DNA of 64,000 nt, from positions 62,001 through 126,000 of the forward strand of contig CAWATW010000001.1 in NCBI GenBank assembly GCA_963785075.1, read 5' to 3'. Every line of letters begins with the position of its first letter. The first letter of the stretch is position 1. The position numbers and the translations under genes are program-made. The notes below the pieces were generated by a model. It did not search any database and was not told the DNA's origin. It was given only the letters and a program-made list of their open reading frames with translations. The DNA is from JAOUGY01 sp963785075 (lineage in GTDB: Bacteria; Actinomycetota; Acidimicrobiia; Spongiisociales; ZC4RG35). Below, in pieces: positions 23,844-32,555 of the stretch.

Positions 23844-25274
23844 GTGCCGGCCCCGAAGACACAGTACGTTCGCGACGGCGATGTGCACATCGCCTGGCAG
23901 GAGATCGGTGACGGACCGATCGACGTGCTCGTGGCCCCCGGTTTCATCTCGCACCTCGATCTCAACTGGACGCACCCGGCGTTTGCGACGTTCGTCGAGC
24001 AACTTGCGCGTTTCTCGCGGGTGATCCTGTTCGACAAGCGCGGTACGGGGCTGTCGGATCACGCGGCCGACGCCGACCGATTCGAGCGACGCATGACGGA
24101 CATCGAGTTGGTGCTCGACGCCGCCGGGTCACGCCATGCGGTACTCCTGGGGCTGTCGGAAGGCGGGCCGCTCGCCTCCCTGTTCGCCGCCACCCGGCCC
24201 GACCGGGTCGAATCTCTCGTGCTCATCGGCACCTTCGCCCGGGGCTCCGTGATCCCGTCCGACGTCCTCGACAGGTTCGAGCACGCCGTGGACAACTGGG
24301 GTGAGGGACATACGGCCGGCATCTTCCTCGCAGGCTCCGACGGGCCGGTGGTTCGTCGCTTCACGGCGCTGTTCGAGCGTGCGGCCGCCAGCCCTGGAGT
24401 GGCTCGCCGCCTCTTGCGTTCCATTGCCAGCTGCGACGTGACCGGAGTGCTTCCGGCCATTCACACTCCTACGCTCATTCTCCACCGAACGGACGATCCG
24501 TTCGCTCTCACCTCGTGGAGCGACGAGATCGAAGCCTTGCTTCCGAACAGCACGAGGATCGAGCTCCCGGGAAGCGATCACCTCCCCTGGATGGGAGACG
24601 GGTCTGCGATGGCGGTCGAGATCGAGACCTGGGTCACGGGGAGCCGGCCCGTGCGGGTCCCCAGCCGGTCCCGGTTCGCGGCGGTGCTGTTCTCGGACAT
24701 CGTCGACTCGACGCCCCGGGCTGCCACGGCGGGCGACTCCGAGTGGTCACGTCTCATCCAACGCCACAACGACATATGCCGTGATCTTTTCGCGATCCAC
24801 GACGGTTGGGCCGTCAAGAGCACCGGTGACGGGTTTGTCTCGTGTTTCGACCGTCCCGAATCGGCCGTGCGTTGCGCCGTCGACCTGCACCGAACGCTCG
24901 AGGGACAGGGGATCGAGATTCGCGTCGGCCTGCACTGTGGAGAGATCGAACGGGTCGACTCCGACGACGTCGCCGGAATCACCGTGAACATTGCAGCGCG
25001 GGTGTGTGCGTCGGCCGAACCGACGTCGACGATCGCCACCGAGATCTTCGCCGATCAGTTGGTTGGGTCCGATGTCGGCGTGCAGAGCATTGGAACACAC
25101 AGGCTACGCGGGGTACCAGGGTCTGTGGCGTTGGTCCGACTGGCGGTCCAAGACATCGTCGTTGATTTGCGCGAGCTCGAGGACGAGCGCGTCACCGGTG
25201 GCATCACCCTCGAGCTCGCCCGGAGAAGCCCCGGATTGGTGCGCGGGCTCGCACGGTTGTCCGGAGCACGGTGA
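23844..25274 (+). CDS. Alpha/beta hydrolase fused to a class III adenylate/guanylate cyclase domain
   Basis: A 476-residue two-domain protein. Residues about 1-265 form an alpha/beta hydrolase with nucleophile motif GLSEG, an acid candidate in HRTDDPF and a catalytic His in GSDHLPW. Residues about 280-450 form a class III cyclase: metal Asp residues in LFSDIVDST and STGDGF, the RVGLHCGEIE strand, and the Asn/Arg pair in TVNIAARV. Hydrolase-cyclase fusions occur in actinobacteria and are thought to couple a small-molecule signal to cyclic nucleotide synthesis. The GTG start has AGAGGA upstream. No transmembrane segment is present. Confidence 0.87.
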   Translation: MPAPKTQYVRDGDVHIAWQEIGDGPIDVLVAPGFISHLDLNWTHPAFATFVEQLARFSRVILFDKRGTGLSDHAADADRFERRMTDIELVLDAAGSRHAVLLGLSEGGPLASLFAATRPDRVESLVLIGTFARGSVIPSDVLDRFEHAVDNWGEGHTAGIFLAGSDGPVVRRFTALFERAAASPGVARRLLRSIASCDVTGVLPAIHTPTLILHRTDDPFALTSWSDEIEALLPNSTRIELPGSDHLPWMGDGSAMAVEIETWVTGSRPVRVPSRSRFAAVLFSDIVDSTPRAATAGDSEWSRLIQRHNDICRDLFAIHDGWAVKSTGDGFVSCFDRPESAVRCAVDLHRTLEGQGIEIRVGLHCGEIERVDSDDVAGITVNIAARVCASAEPTSTIATEIFADQLVGSDVGVQSIGTHRLRGVPGSVALVRLAVQDIVVDLRELEDERVTGGITLELARRSPGLVRGLARLSGAR

Positions 25275-25398
25275 GCGGCGTCCGGGGAAGAGATCGATGT
25301 CAGGGTTCGGCGGCGTATCCCAGCAGGTCTGCCGAGAGCACGTGTGCCGACATCCGATCATGGGTACGGCTACGTACGACTACGAGGAGGACGATTCA

Positions 25399-25845
25399 AT
25401 GGCCCACTACATAGCTCGCGTGAAGACCCTGATGTCCGCCGAACGTGCGTTCGCCTACATGTCAGACCTTCGCAACTTCGAGGACTGGGATCCCGGCGTC
25501 GTCGACTCGAAGCAGGTGCTGGGTGAGGAGCCCGGACCCGACGCCGTGTACGACGTGACGGTCAAGAACGCCGGTCGGACTTCGACGTTGCGCTACGAGG
25601 TGACGGATTTCGAACCACCGAACCGTGTTCGAGTGGTCGGGAAGACCGGTGTGCTCACGTCGGTCGACGTCGTCGATGTGGCACCGGATGGGGACGGTTC
25701 GATGGTGACCTACGACGCGACTCTCGTCCTGTCTTTTCCTCTCTCGCTCGGCGACCGCCTACTCGACAAGGCGTTCCAGCGAATCGGCGCCCGAGCCGCC
25801 GAGGGTCTGGAGAGGGCGCTCGACGGGACACTGGTCTCCTCGTGA
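25399..25845 (+). CDS. SRPBCC-family protein (polyketide cyclase/START-like)
   Basis: A 148-residue protein with the SRPBCC helix-grip fold: AERAFAYMSDLRNFEDWDPGV at the start, a set of antiparallel strands, and a long C-terminal helix. These proteins bind hydrophobic ligands or catalyse small reactions in a deep pocket. The ATG at 25399 has GAGGAGGA upstream. The downstream dehydrogenase starts within this gene's stop (GTGA), so the pair is probably co-translated and works on the same lipid-like compound. Confidence 0.85.
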   Translation: MAHYIARVKTLMSAERAFAYMSDLRNFEDWDPGVVDSKQVLGEEPGPDAVYDVTVKNAGRTSTLRYEVTDFEPPNRVRVVGKTGVLTSVDVVDVAPDGDGSMVTYDATLVLSFPLSLGDRLLDKAFQRIGARAAEGLERALDGTLVSS

Positions 25846-26855
25846 GCCTCGCGTCGGTGATCGATCGAGCCATAGAGGCACCGATCGTCACGTCGTTCAC
25901 CAAGATCGGTTACGAGACGCGGCGGCGGCTCGACCACTGGACCGATCTGGACGACTACGACCTCTCGGGCCGCACCATTGTCATCACAGGAGCGACATCC
26001 GGCCTCGGGATGGCGGCTGCGGAGCAGTTCGCCCGCAACGGTGCCTCGCTGCTGCTGGTGGGGCGGAGTGAGGACAAGACGGTGGCCGTGGTCGACCATC
26101 TGGTGGCGGCGACGGGGAATGCAGATGTCGGGCTTGTGATCGCCGACCTGGGCGACCTCGACCAGGTGCGCAGGGCCGCGGAGGAATTGGCCTCCCGGAC
26201 CCACGGGATCGACGTTCTGATCCACAACGCCGGAGCACTCTTCAACGAACGCAAGACCGCTCCCTCCGGAATGGAGCTGACGACCACGGTGCAAGTGGTT
26301 GCTCCCTTCCTGCTCACCGGCCTCCTGTACGGCCGTCTGCAGGCGGCGGGCACCGCGCGTGTCCTCACCATGTCATCTGGAGGCATGTACGCGGCCGGCC
26401 TCACCGTCGAAGGGCTGCAGATGGGTGAGGAGGATTATCGAGGCACCGAGCAGTACGCCCGGGCGAAGCGAGCACAGGTGACCCTCAACGAGATGTGGGC
26501 GGAGCGAACCGTGGGAAGCGGTGTCCACTTCCATGCGTTGCATCCGGGCTGGGCAGACACTCCGGGAGTCGAGGCCGCCCTGCCGGGCTTCCGCAACGTC
26601 GTCGGTCCCCTCCTCCGGACGGCCGAGCAAGGTGCAGACACGTTGGTGTGGCTGGCTGCCGACGACGGAATACCGCTCGAAACGAGTGGGCGATTCTGGC
26701 TTGACCGACGTATCCGACCCATCCACAAGCTGCCGAGCACGCGATCGACCGATACTCCCGATCGGCGTGGGCGTCTGTGGGCGTGGGTGAGCGAGGTGGC
26801 GGGATGGAGCCTCGGTGCCACGAATGGCGGTTTGGGTCCCGGCGCCGCCGGGTAG
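25842..26855 (+). CDS. Short-chain dehydrogenase/reductase
   Basis: A 337-residue SDR oxidoreductase. The NAD(P) site TGATSGLGMAAAEQ lies near residue 50, followed by NAG (HNAGAL), the catalytic Ser in TMSSGG, and YxxxK as YARAK. An N-terminal extension of about 40 residues and a C-terminal tail of about 60 residues flank the core, as in retinol-dehydrogenase-like members. The GTG start overlaps the SRPBCC stop by four bases. It probably reduces or oxidises a lipophilic carbonyl or alcohol. Confidence 0.87.
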   Translation: MSLASVIDRAIEAPIVTSFTKIGYETRRRLDHWTDLDDYDLSGRTIVITGATSGLGMAAAEQFARNGASLLLVGRSEDKTVAVVDHLVAATGNADVGLVIADLGDLDQVRRAAEELASRTHGIDVLIHNAGALFNERKTAPSGMELTTTVQVVAPFLLTGLLYGRLQAAGTARVLTMSSGGMYAAGLTVEGLQMGEEDYRGTEQYARAKRAQVTLNEMWAERTVGSGVHFHALHPGWADTPGVEAALPGFRNVVGPLLRTAEQGADTLVWLAADDGIPLETSGRFWLDRRIRPIHKLPSTRSTDTPDRRGRLWAWVSEVAGWSLGATNGGLGPGAAG

Positions 26856-27439
26856 ATGCGGCTCAGAGAGAAGCAAGGAGCTTCAAGAGCACCGTCGAGT
26901 TCATTGCCCCAGGATTGAGCAAGTCCAGCGCCGACAAGGTCGTGAAGGCGCTCGATCAGCGCCTGCTCGGACTGATCGATCTGTCCCTCACGCTGAAACA
27001 CGTCCATTGGAACGTGGTGGGCCCCCACTTCATCGGGGTGCACGAAATGCTCGATCCTCAGGTCGACGCCGTGAGGGCAATGGTCGACGAAACGGCAGAA
27101 CGCATCGCCACCCTCGGTGGAACGCCGGTGGGAACCCCCGGATATCTCGCCGAGAATCGCTCCTGGGATGACTACGCGTTGGGCAAGGCCGGCGTCATCG
27201 AACACCTCGGAGCGCTCGATGTGGTCTACACCGGGGTGATCGAGGATCACAGGGCCGCCACCCAGAGCGTCGGAGAGCTCGACCCGGTCATCGAGGACAT
27301 GTTGCTCGGCCAACTCGGCCGGCTCGAACAGTTCCATTGGTTCGTCCGTGCCCACCTCGAGTACTCATCCGGCGAGCTGATCGTCTCGGCCGACTCCGAG
27401 GTGGAAGCAGCGAAGCATGCGGTCGAAGCCACTTCCTGA
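26804..27439 (+). CDS. dps: Dps/ferritin-like DNA-protection protein (start uncertain)
   Basis: The core is clearly Dps: LIDLSLTLKHVHWNVVGPHFIGVHEMLD contains the conserved His and Asp/Glu ligands of the inter-subunit ferroxidase site, and DETAERIATLGGTP follows. It should form a 12-mer that oxidises iron with peroxide and protects DNA. The start is unclear. The first in-frame ATG (26804) lies inside the SDR gene and adds an unlikely Arg-rich leader. A good AAGGAG (26875-26880) is followed by no in-frame ATG, GTG or TTG until TTG at about 26915. A lost start codon or a base error between 26850 and 26920 would explain this. A hairpin follows the stop. Confidence 0.85.
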   Translation: MEPRCHEWRFGSRRRRVDAAQREARSFKSTVEFIAPGLSKSSADKVVKALDQRLLGLIDLSLTLKHVHWNVVGPHFIGVHEMLDPQVDAVRAMVDETAERIATLGGTPVGTPGYLAENRSWDDYALGKAGVIEHLGALDVVYTGVIEDHRAATQSVGELDPVIEDMLLGQLGRLEQFHWFVRAHLEYSSGELIVSADSEVEAAKHAVEATS

Positions 27440-27469
27440 AATCCGACGTCTGCGCACCCATCCATCCGT

Positions 27470-27496
27470 GACCCCTTCCGCCCGGCGGAGGGGGTC
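27470..27496 (+). terminator. Hairpin after dps
   Basis: GACCCCTTCC (27470-27479) pairs with GGAGGGGGTC (27487-27496), including one G-T pair, around a 7-base loop. It lies 30 bases past the dps stop. No T-tract follows. Confidence 0.5.
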
Positions 27497-27631
27497 GCTC
27501 CCGTGTGAGGCGGCGATGCCCTTCGACGATGTGCCCCCTTCACTCCCGCCTGCGCCATCCAGCTCCCTCGCACCCCGACTCGACGTTTGGTGGGACGGAA
27601 GCGTTGGGCAAGCCGTCGTTGGAGGTGAAGT

Positions 27632-27880
27632 ATGGCGAAAGACCATGGACCGTCCATCGAGGACGACGAGAAGTACGAAGCGCTGCGCGAGGAGGGCTAC
27701 AGCAAGGAAAAGTCAGCCCGGATCGCCAACGCCGGTGACGAGGGCTCGAAGCGCGGCGGCCAAGCGCCCCCGTATGAGGAGTGGACCCGGGACGAGCTGT
27801 ACCAGCGAGCCCAGGAACTCGACATCGAAGGGCGGTCCAAGATGTCGAAGGGCGAACTCATCCGCGCACTGCGGGCTTGA
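27632..27880 (+). CDS. Small Rho_N-domain protein (DUF7218-like)
   Basis: An 82-residue charged protein beginning MAKDHGPSIEDDEKYEALRE. It has a central KSARIANAG segment and a C-terminal Rho-N/SAP-like helix-loop-helix (WTRDELYQRAQELDIEGRS, then SKGELIRALR). Proteins of this type are widespread in actinobacteria, often beside stress genes such as dps, and their role is not established. The C-terminal module may bind nucleic acid. GGAGG sits before the ATG. Confidence 0.82.
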   Translation: MAKDHGPSIEDDEKYEALREEGYSKEKSARIANAGDEGSKRGGQAPPYEEWTRDELYQRAQELDIEGRSKMSKGELIRALRA

Positions 27881-27952
27881 GCCCGGCCGTCACCTGGTGC
27901 CGAGTGCCTCTTCGAGGATGGGACGCGTGGCCTCGTCGACGTCGGAGCTCGG

Positions 27953-29407
27953 TCAAGTAGGCACGGCTTCGGTGTGGCCTTCGGCGGCTTCGATGATGCC
28001 ACGCGCCATCTGCGGGAAGATGATGCGGTGAAAGGGAACCAGGAGATACCAGTAGAGCCGGCCGAACAGACCGCGCGGAACGAACCATGCGGTTTGGACC
28101 AGCGTGCTTCCGCCCGTCTCGGTGTTTGGCTCGACCTTCCAGCCGAGCCAAGCATCTCCGGGGACCAGCATCTCAGCCTTCAGCTCCAGGGAGTGGTCCG
28201 GGTCGATGGCGACCACCCGCCAGAAGTCGAGCGGCTCGCCGACCCCGATTCGTTCGGGATGGCGCCGTCCTCGCCGGAGCCCGGCGCCGCCGAAGAGCTG
28301 ATCCATCCAGCCCCGGACGCGCCATGCCCAATCCGCCGAGTAGTAGCCGTGTGACCCTCCCACTCGGGTGAACGCCCACGCAACGTCGGTGGGCGATGCA
28401 TCGGTGTGGTACGTACGTGTGTCTTTGAAGATCGTTCCGTACGCGTGCTCCGGATCCGACGGCAGCGGATCGGACGGTCGCCACGAGCCCCGAGCCCAGC
28501 GTGTGGGGACCTCGAGCCCGCGAGTCTGCTCCAAGGCACGGCTCACGGCTTCGTCGTAGCCGATGGGGTCGTGCGGCATGAGCTCGTGGGCACTGTGATC
28601 TGTCACCACGACCTCGTGACGCAGGCTGTCCACGAGATGCGCGGCCACCTTGTTCGACAGGGGGGTGACCAAACCGACCCAACGCGCCGAAAGCCCCAGG
28701 GAGAGCAGCGGCACGCGAAAGATGATGCGTGCCTTGAGACCGGCCTGAGCGGCGTACCTCTTCATCATCTGTTCGTAGCTGAGTACGTCTGCGCCTCCGA
28801 TCTCGATGATGCGACCGGATGTCTCCGCGTGATCCAAAGCCTCGGCCAGGTAGAACAACACATCCTCGATCGCGATCGGCTGGCACAAGGTTTGAACCCA
28901 TCGGGGTGTCACCATGACCGGCAGCACCTCGGTCAGATACCGGGTCATCTCGAAGGAAAGCGACCCCGACCCGATGATCACCGCGGCTCGCAATTCGGTC
29001 ACCGGCACGGGCCCCCCCGCCAGAATCCGCCCGACTTCCTGTCGGCTGGCGAGATGGGGCGAGAGTTCCCCGTCTCCGAGTCCCCCGAGGTACACGATTC
29101 GGCCGACGCCCGCGTCGGCAGCAGCCTGCGCCATGTTGATCGCAGCCGTTCGATCGATCTCCTCGAAGTCCGGTCGCTCCATCGAGTGCACGAGGTAGTA
29201 GGCGGCCTCGGCACCGTCGAGCGCTTCGGCGAGAGAATCGGGTTCCAGGAGGTCGGCCGACACGATCTCGACCTGATCGCTCCAAGGATTGTCCCGCAGC
29301 GACGCCTGGGTGCGTGTCACGGCGACGACCGTGTGCCCCCGATCGAGCAAGGCGGGAATCAGCCGGCCTCCCACATATCCACTTGCACCGAACACGACGA
29401 CTTTCAT
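27953..29407 (-). CDS. NAD(P)-binding epimerase-like protein with C-terminal DUF2867 domain
   Basis: A 484-residue protein. The N-terminal half is an atypical SDR/NmrA-like Rossmann domain (KVVVFGASGYVGGRLIPALLDRG). The C-terminal part (about 330-484) is a DUF2867 helix-grip-like domain with TDASPTDVAWAFTRVGGSHGYY and WFVPRGLFGRLYWYLLVPFHR. I chose the ATG at 29407 because MKVVVFGAS follows directly. The family is common in bacteria but has no settled activity. It is divergent from the disulfide oxidoreductase gene across a 292-base spacer. Confidence 0.83.
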   Translation of the reverse strand: MKVVVFGASGYVGGRLIPALLDRGHTVVAVTRTQASLRDNPWSDQVEIVSADLLEPDSLAEALDGAEAAYYLVHSMERPDFEEIDRTAAINMAQAAADAGVGRIVYLGGLGDGELSPHLASRQEVGRILAGGPVPVTELRAAVIIGSGSLSFEMTRYLTEVLPVMVTPRWVQTLCQPIAIEDVLFYLAEALDHAETSGRIIEIGGADVLSYEQMMKRYAAQAGLKARIIFRVPLLSLGLSARWVGLVTPLSNKVAAHLVDSLRHEVVVTDHSAHELMPHDPIGYDEAVSRALEQTRGLEVPTRWARGSWRPSDPLPSDPEHAYGTIFKDTRTYHTDASPTDVAWAFTRVGGSHGYYSADWAWRVRGWMDQLFGGAGLRRGRRHPERIGVGEPLDFWRVVAIDPDHSLELKAEMLVPGDAWLGWKVEPNTETGGSTLVQTAWFVPRGLFGRLYWYLLVPFHRIIFPQMARGIIEAAEGHTEAVPT

Positions 29408-29562
29408 GCGATCTCCTGGCCTGTCACGTCTTCTACGGAGCGAACGTGGTTCTCGATGTCGATCTGAAGTGCGAGTCGGGGTTTGGACATTGATTGAACT
29501 CTCCCATAGATCTCGGCCACTGCGAAGTTTCATCGTCGGTGTTCACTGAGAACGGATACGCC

Positions 29563-29589
29563 TTCTTCGAGTTCTTCGAGTTCTTCGAG
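29563..29589. repeat. Three perfect copies of a 9-base repeat (TTCTTCGAG)
   Basis: Three adjacent identical TTCTTCGAG units lie in the spacer between the divergent genes at 29407 and 29700. In one plus frame they would read FFE repeats, but no ribosome site or family similarity supports a gene there. The remainder of the spacer shows no clear promoter or structured element. Confidence 0.7.
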
Positions 29590-29699
29590 TACGAATGCTG
29601 TGCCCACGGCTCTCCATACCGGAGCCACGAGCTTCGAAAACCCGCGGCCGTCATAGGCGCGCCGACCCCGGCATCATCTTGGTGAGCAAAGGAGGCGCT

Positions 29700-31049
29700 G
29701 TGAGCCGGTGTGATGTGATCGTCGTGGGGGCGGGTTCTGGTGGGGAAGTCATCGCCAGTCGGCTGGCGGCGGCCGGCATGTCGGTGGTGGTGGTGGAGAA
29801 CCGACTGGTCGGAGGCCAATGCCCGTTCTGGGCGTGCATGCCGGCAAAGGCCCTGCTTCGTCCCGGACAGGTCGCAGCGGAAGCTCGACGAGTCCCGGGA
29901 GTCGAAGGTGCCACTGTGGCCCCGGAGTCGGTCTTCGCATGGCGCGACGAGGTCTCGGACAGTCGAGACGACCATGGCCACGTCCACGAGCTCCAATCGG
30001 ATGGAGTCGAGGTCGTGAGAGGCCATGGTGCGCTCTCCGGCGAGCGGACCGTCGTTGTACGCGGCAACGGAGACGCCATGACCCTCGAAGCCGACAAGGC
30101 TGTGGTGATCGCCACCGGGTCGTCGGCGATCGTGCCGGACATCGACGGGATCGAGGATGTCGACGTCTGGGACAGCGAGCGGGTGACCACCGCCTCCCAC
30201 GTGCCGTCCTCGATGCTCGTCATCGGCGGTGGAGCCGTCGGATTGGAGTCGGCACAGGCGTGGCATCGTCTCGGGTCCGATGTGGTGGTGGTGGAAGCCG
30301 AGGAGCGAGTTCTGGCCAGTGAGGAACCCTTCGTCGGTTCTCTGATGGCCGAAGCCATGCGTGCGCAAGGAATCGACTTGGTGGTGGGACAGACCGTGGA
30401 ACGTGTCCGTCGGGACCGTTCTGGTGTGACGGCCATTCTGTCCAACAGCCAGGAGATCGCGGTTTCTCAGGTGGTCGCAGCATCAGGCCGGAGCCCCAAC
30501 ACCAGAGGGATCGGTCTCGAGAGCGTCGATCTGCCGGCGGAAGGGCCCATCGAAGTCGATTCGGCCATGCGAGTGTCGCCCCACGATTGGCTGTTCGCCA
30601 TCGGCGATGTGAATGGACTATCGATGTTCACCCACGCCGCCAAATACCAGGCGAGGAGACTGGCGGATCATCTTCTCGGTGTCGGTGAGGCGACCGCCGA
30701 CGGTGAGGGAGCCATACCCCGCTGCGTGTTCACGGACCCTGCAGTCGCCGCCGTCGGCTCGACCGAACGCAAAGCAAGGGAGGCTGGAGGGAACATCGCG
30801 GTGACCGACGCCGACATCGGCAACATGGCAGAGGCGGTCGTCTGGGGTATTGGAGTGGGTGGGAAGGCGCAGGCAGTGTGGAGAGACGACGTCTTGGTGG
30901 GAGCGACGATCGTCGGTCCCCACCCGGTGATCGAGCTCTTGGCGTCGTTTCAGATGGCGATCCTCGCCGGGCTCGACCGGGCGACCCTCCGGCACTTCGT
31001 TCCGCAATTCCCCACCTTCGGCGAGATGTGGCTCGATCTGCTCGAGTGA
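29700..31049 (+). CDS. Pyridine nucleotide-disulfide oxidoreductase (lipoamide dehydrogenase/mercuric reductase type)
   Basis: A 449-residue flavoprotein. FAD binding is by VIVVGAGSGGEVIASRLA, the redox pair is Cys41-x4-Cys46 in GGQCPFWACMPAKALLRP, and NAD(P) binding is by LVIGGGAVGLESA. The second FAD motif (LFAIGDVNG) is also present. I chose GTG 29700, which has AAAGGAGG just upstream. The C-terminal dimer-interface motif that normally supplies the catalytic His-Glu pair (HxHPTxxE) reads VPQFPTFGE, so the base histidine is replaced by Gln. It is therefore unlikely to be a standard lipoamide dehydrogenase, and no 2-oxoacid dehydrogenase genes are nearby. Confidence 0.87.
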   Translation: MSRCDVIVVGAGSGGEVIASRLAAAGMSVVVVENRLVGGQCPFWACMPAKALLRPGQVAAEARRVPGVEGATVAPESVFAWRDEVSDSRDDHGHVHELQSDGVEVVRGHGALSGERTVVVRGNGDAMTLEADKAVVIATGSSAIVPDIDGIEDVDVWDSERVTTASHVPSSMLVIGGGAVGLESAQAWHRLGSDVVVVEAEERVLASEEPFVGSLMAEAMRAQGIDLVVGQTVERVRRDRSGVTAILSNSQEIAVSQVVAASGRSPNTRGIGLESVDLPAEGPIEVDSAMRVSPHDWLFAIGDVNGLSMFTHAAKYQARRLADHLLGVGEATADGEGAIPRCVFTDPAVAAVGSTERKAREAGGNIAVTDADIGNMAEAVVWGIGVGGKAQAVWRDDVLVGATIVGPHPVIELLASFQMAILAGLDRATLRHFVPQFPTFGEMWLDLLE

Positions 31050-31082
31050 GCGGTCGCAAGCGGAGCAGGCGGACGGACGAGG

Positions 31083-31111
31083 CGATGGGCCGACCTCAGG
31101 TCGGCGCATCG
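31083..31111. terminator. Hairpin between two convergent genes
   Basis: A core stem GCCGACC-TCA-GGTCGGC (31089-31105) is flanked, after one mismatch, by CGATG/CATCG. It sits about midway between the stops of the disulfide oxidoreductase and the membrane protein and could serve both directions. Confidence 0.6.
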
Positions 31112-31137
31112 CGAGCTGGGCGGGGAGGGCTGTGGGG

Positions 31138-31403
31138 TCACACGACCGCGGAGCTGCCCCTCGTTGCCCGGTACACCAGCAGCGCGATCACGGCACCGAC
31201 GATCGATCCGACCAGGCCGGCAGCGGAGACCTCGAAGTCGCCTCCAAAGAGAAGATTCCCCAGGAATCCGCCGACGAGGCTGCCGATGAGACCCAGCACC
31301 AGGGTGCCGATCCAACCCATCGGGTCCTTCCCGGCACCAGAGAGCGAGCGATTGCGCCTGCGATGAGCCCGATGACGATCCACCAGACAATGGTCATGTC
31401 CAT
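31138..31403 (-). pseudogene. GlsB/YeaQ/YmgE-family membrane protein, frameshifted
   Basis: Two frames together encode a standard small stress-response membrane protein of about 87 residues. The first helix (TIVWWIVIGLIAGAIARSLVPG) is in one frame. The rest (PMGWIGTLVLGLIGSLVGGF, then LVGSIVGAVIALLVYRATRG) is in another. Family members read LVPGRDPMGWIGT across the join, so a single missing base near 31326 in a C run explains the break. A sequencing deletion is likelier than decay because both halves are fully conserved. Confidence 0.82.
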
Positions 31404-31428
31404 ATCTCCGTATCTCGTAGAGGATCGC

Positions 31429-32406
31429 CTACGCCCCTCCTCGAGTGCCATTCCAGAAGCGTTCGAGGGCGTCGATGGTGGCATCGAGTGCTTCGAAGTG
31501 GGGAAGACCGCGAGAAGGGCCGACTCTCCGAGCCGACCACCCGAACCGGTCGACGAATTCGGGGAGGCGGGCGAACGACGTGTGCGGGTCTTCGTCGTAG
31601 AGAACCAGAACAGGCTGTTCGACCCGGGCATAGAGGCGTTCCACCGCCTCGGCGTCGAAGAGCTGTCCTGACAGGAAAGCCGCCGGCGCATGGCGAGCAC
31701 CAGGCTGATGGGCGGTGAGCCAGGCAAATGTCTCGAAGGCGGGATCGGTTTCGCCGAAGAAGTTCAGACCCAAGAAGTATGAGATCGAAGGTCGACTGGC
31801 GATCAAGTCGAAGATGGCCGTCCCGATGACAGGAGCCCGCACCAGGGCTCCGAGCCAGGCCGGGTTCCCCCCGCCGCCGGCGGTCGAGAACCCGGTGGGA
31901 GAGATCATGGTGAGGCTGCGAATCGATTCGGGACGGTCCCTGGCTGCCCGGGCCGCGAATTCACTGCCGAGCGAGAGGGCCACCACGTCGACCTGGCCGC
32001 CGACCACCTGCTCGGCCACATCGGAGATCGCTGTGGCCATCAACGTCTGCGAATAGTCGCGATCGCCACGCTGTGAGTGCCCGAATCCTGGGAGATCGAG
32101 TGCGACGACTCGACGTCCCCTGGTCGCCAGGGCCGTGTACAGGGGCCTGATGTCGAACGCCGACGCCGCTGCGTGCACGCCGTGTACGAAGAGCACGGGT
32201 TCGCCGTCTTCGGGACCCATCTCGTAGACGGCAACGGCTCCCGCACCGATGGAGTCGATGTTGCCCGCCTGGCCCGGAACGGGCCGTGGAAGCGGGGTCT
32301 CGTGCGGCACGGATGTGACCGAATAGGCCGTCCATCCCAAGCCGCCGAGCAGAGCTGCCCGGGGAATGCACTTGCCGATGCCACGGGAAAGGGTCACGAT
32401 CCTCAT
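31429..32406 (-). CDS. Alpha/beta-fold hydrolase, membrane-anchored or exported
   Basis: A 325-residue hydrolase with an N-terminal hydrophobic stretch (about 14-30) that looks like an anchor or weak signal. The oxyanion segment is LFVHGVHAAA and the nucleophile elbow is ALSLGSEFA. An acid candidate is in LYDEDPHTSF and a terminal His in GLPHFEALD. This order fits lipase, haloperoxidase-like or esterase enzymes. The ATG at 32406 follows directly from MRIVTLSRG. Its substrate cannot be told from sequence. Confidence 0.83.
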   Translation of the reverse strand: MRIVTLSRGIGKCIPRAALLGGLGWTAYSVTSVPHETPLPRPVPGQAGNIDSIGAGAVAVYEMGPEDGEPVLFVHGVHAAASAFDIRPLYTALATRGRRVVALDLPGFGHSQRGDRDYSQTLMATAISDVAEQVVGGQVDVVALSLGSEFAARAARDRPESIRSLTMISPTGFSTAGGGGNPAWLGALVRAPVIGTAIFDLIASRPSISYFLGLNFFGETDPAFETFAWLTAHQPGARHAPAAFLSGQLFDAEAVERLYARVEQPVLVLYDEDPHTSFARLPEFVDRFGWSARRVGPSRGLPHFEALDATIDALERFWNGTRGGA

Positions 32407-32555
32407 GATCTCACCTTGTCCTCGGGAGTTTGCGTGGTCGTGTCGTGAATTGATTCTTGCCCGTTCCCGCCGCCATCGAAACCCGGCTCCGGAGGTGCGG
32501 CGTTTCGGCTCCGGGTGGGATGGGTAGATCGTTTCTCCACGATCGGAGAGGCCAC

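Noticed and set aside
27881..27952. Possible small gene between the Rho_N protein and the DUF2867 gene
   Set aside because: Only 72 bases with no start preceded by a ribosome site; nothing supports a gene.
29494..29685. A 63-codon frame containing FFE repeats
   Set aside because: No ribosome site, and the repeats come from the 9-base tandem repeat. Nothing else in the product looks like a protein domain.
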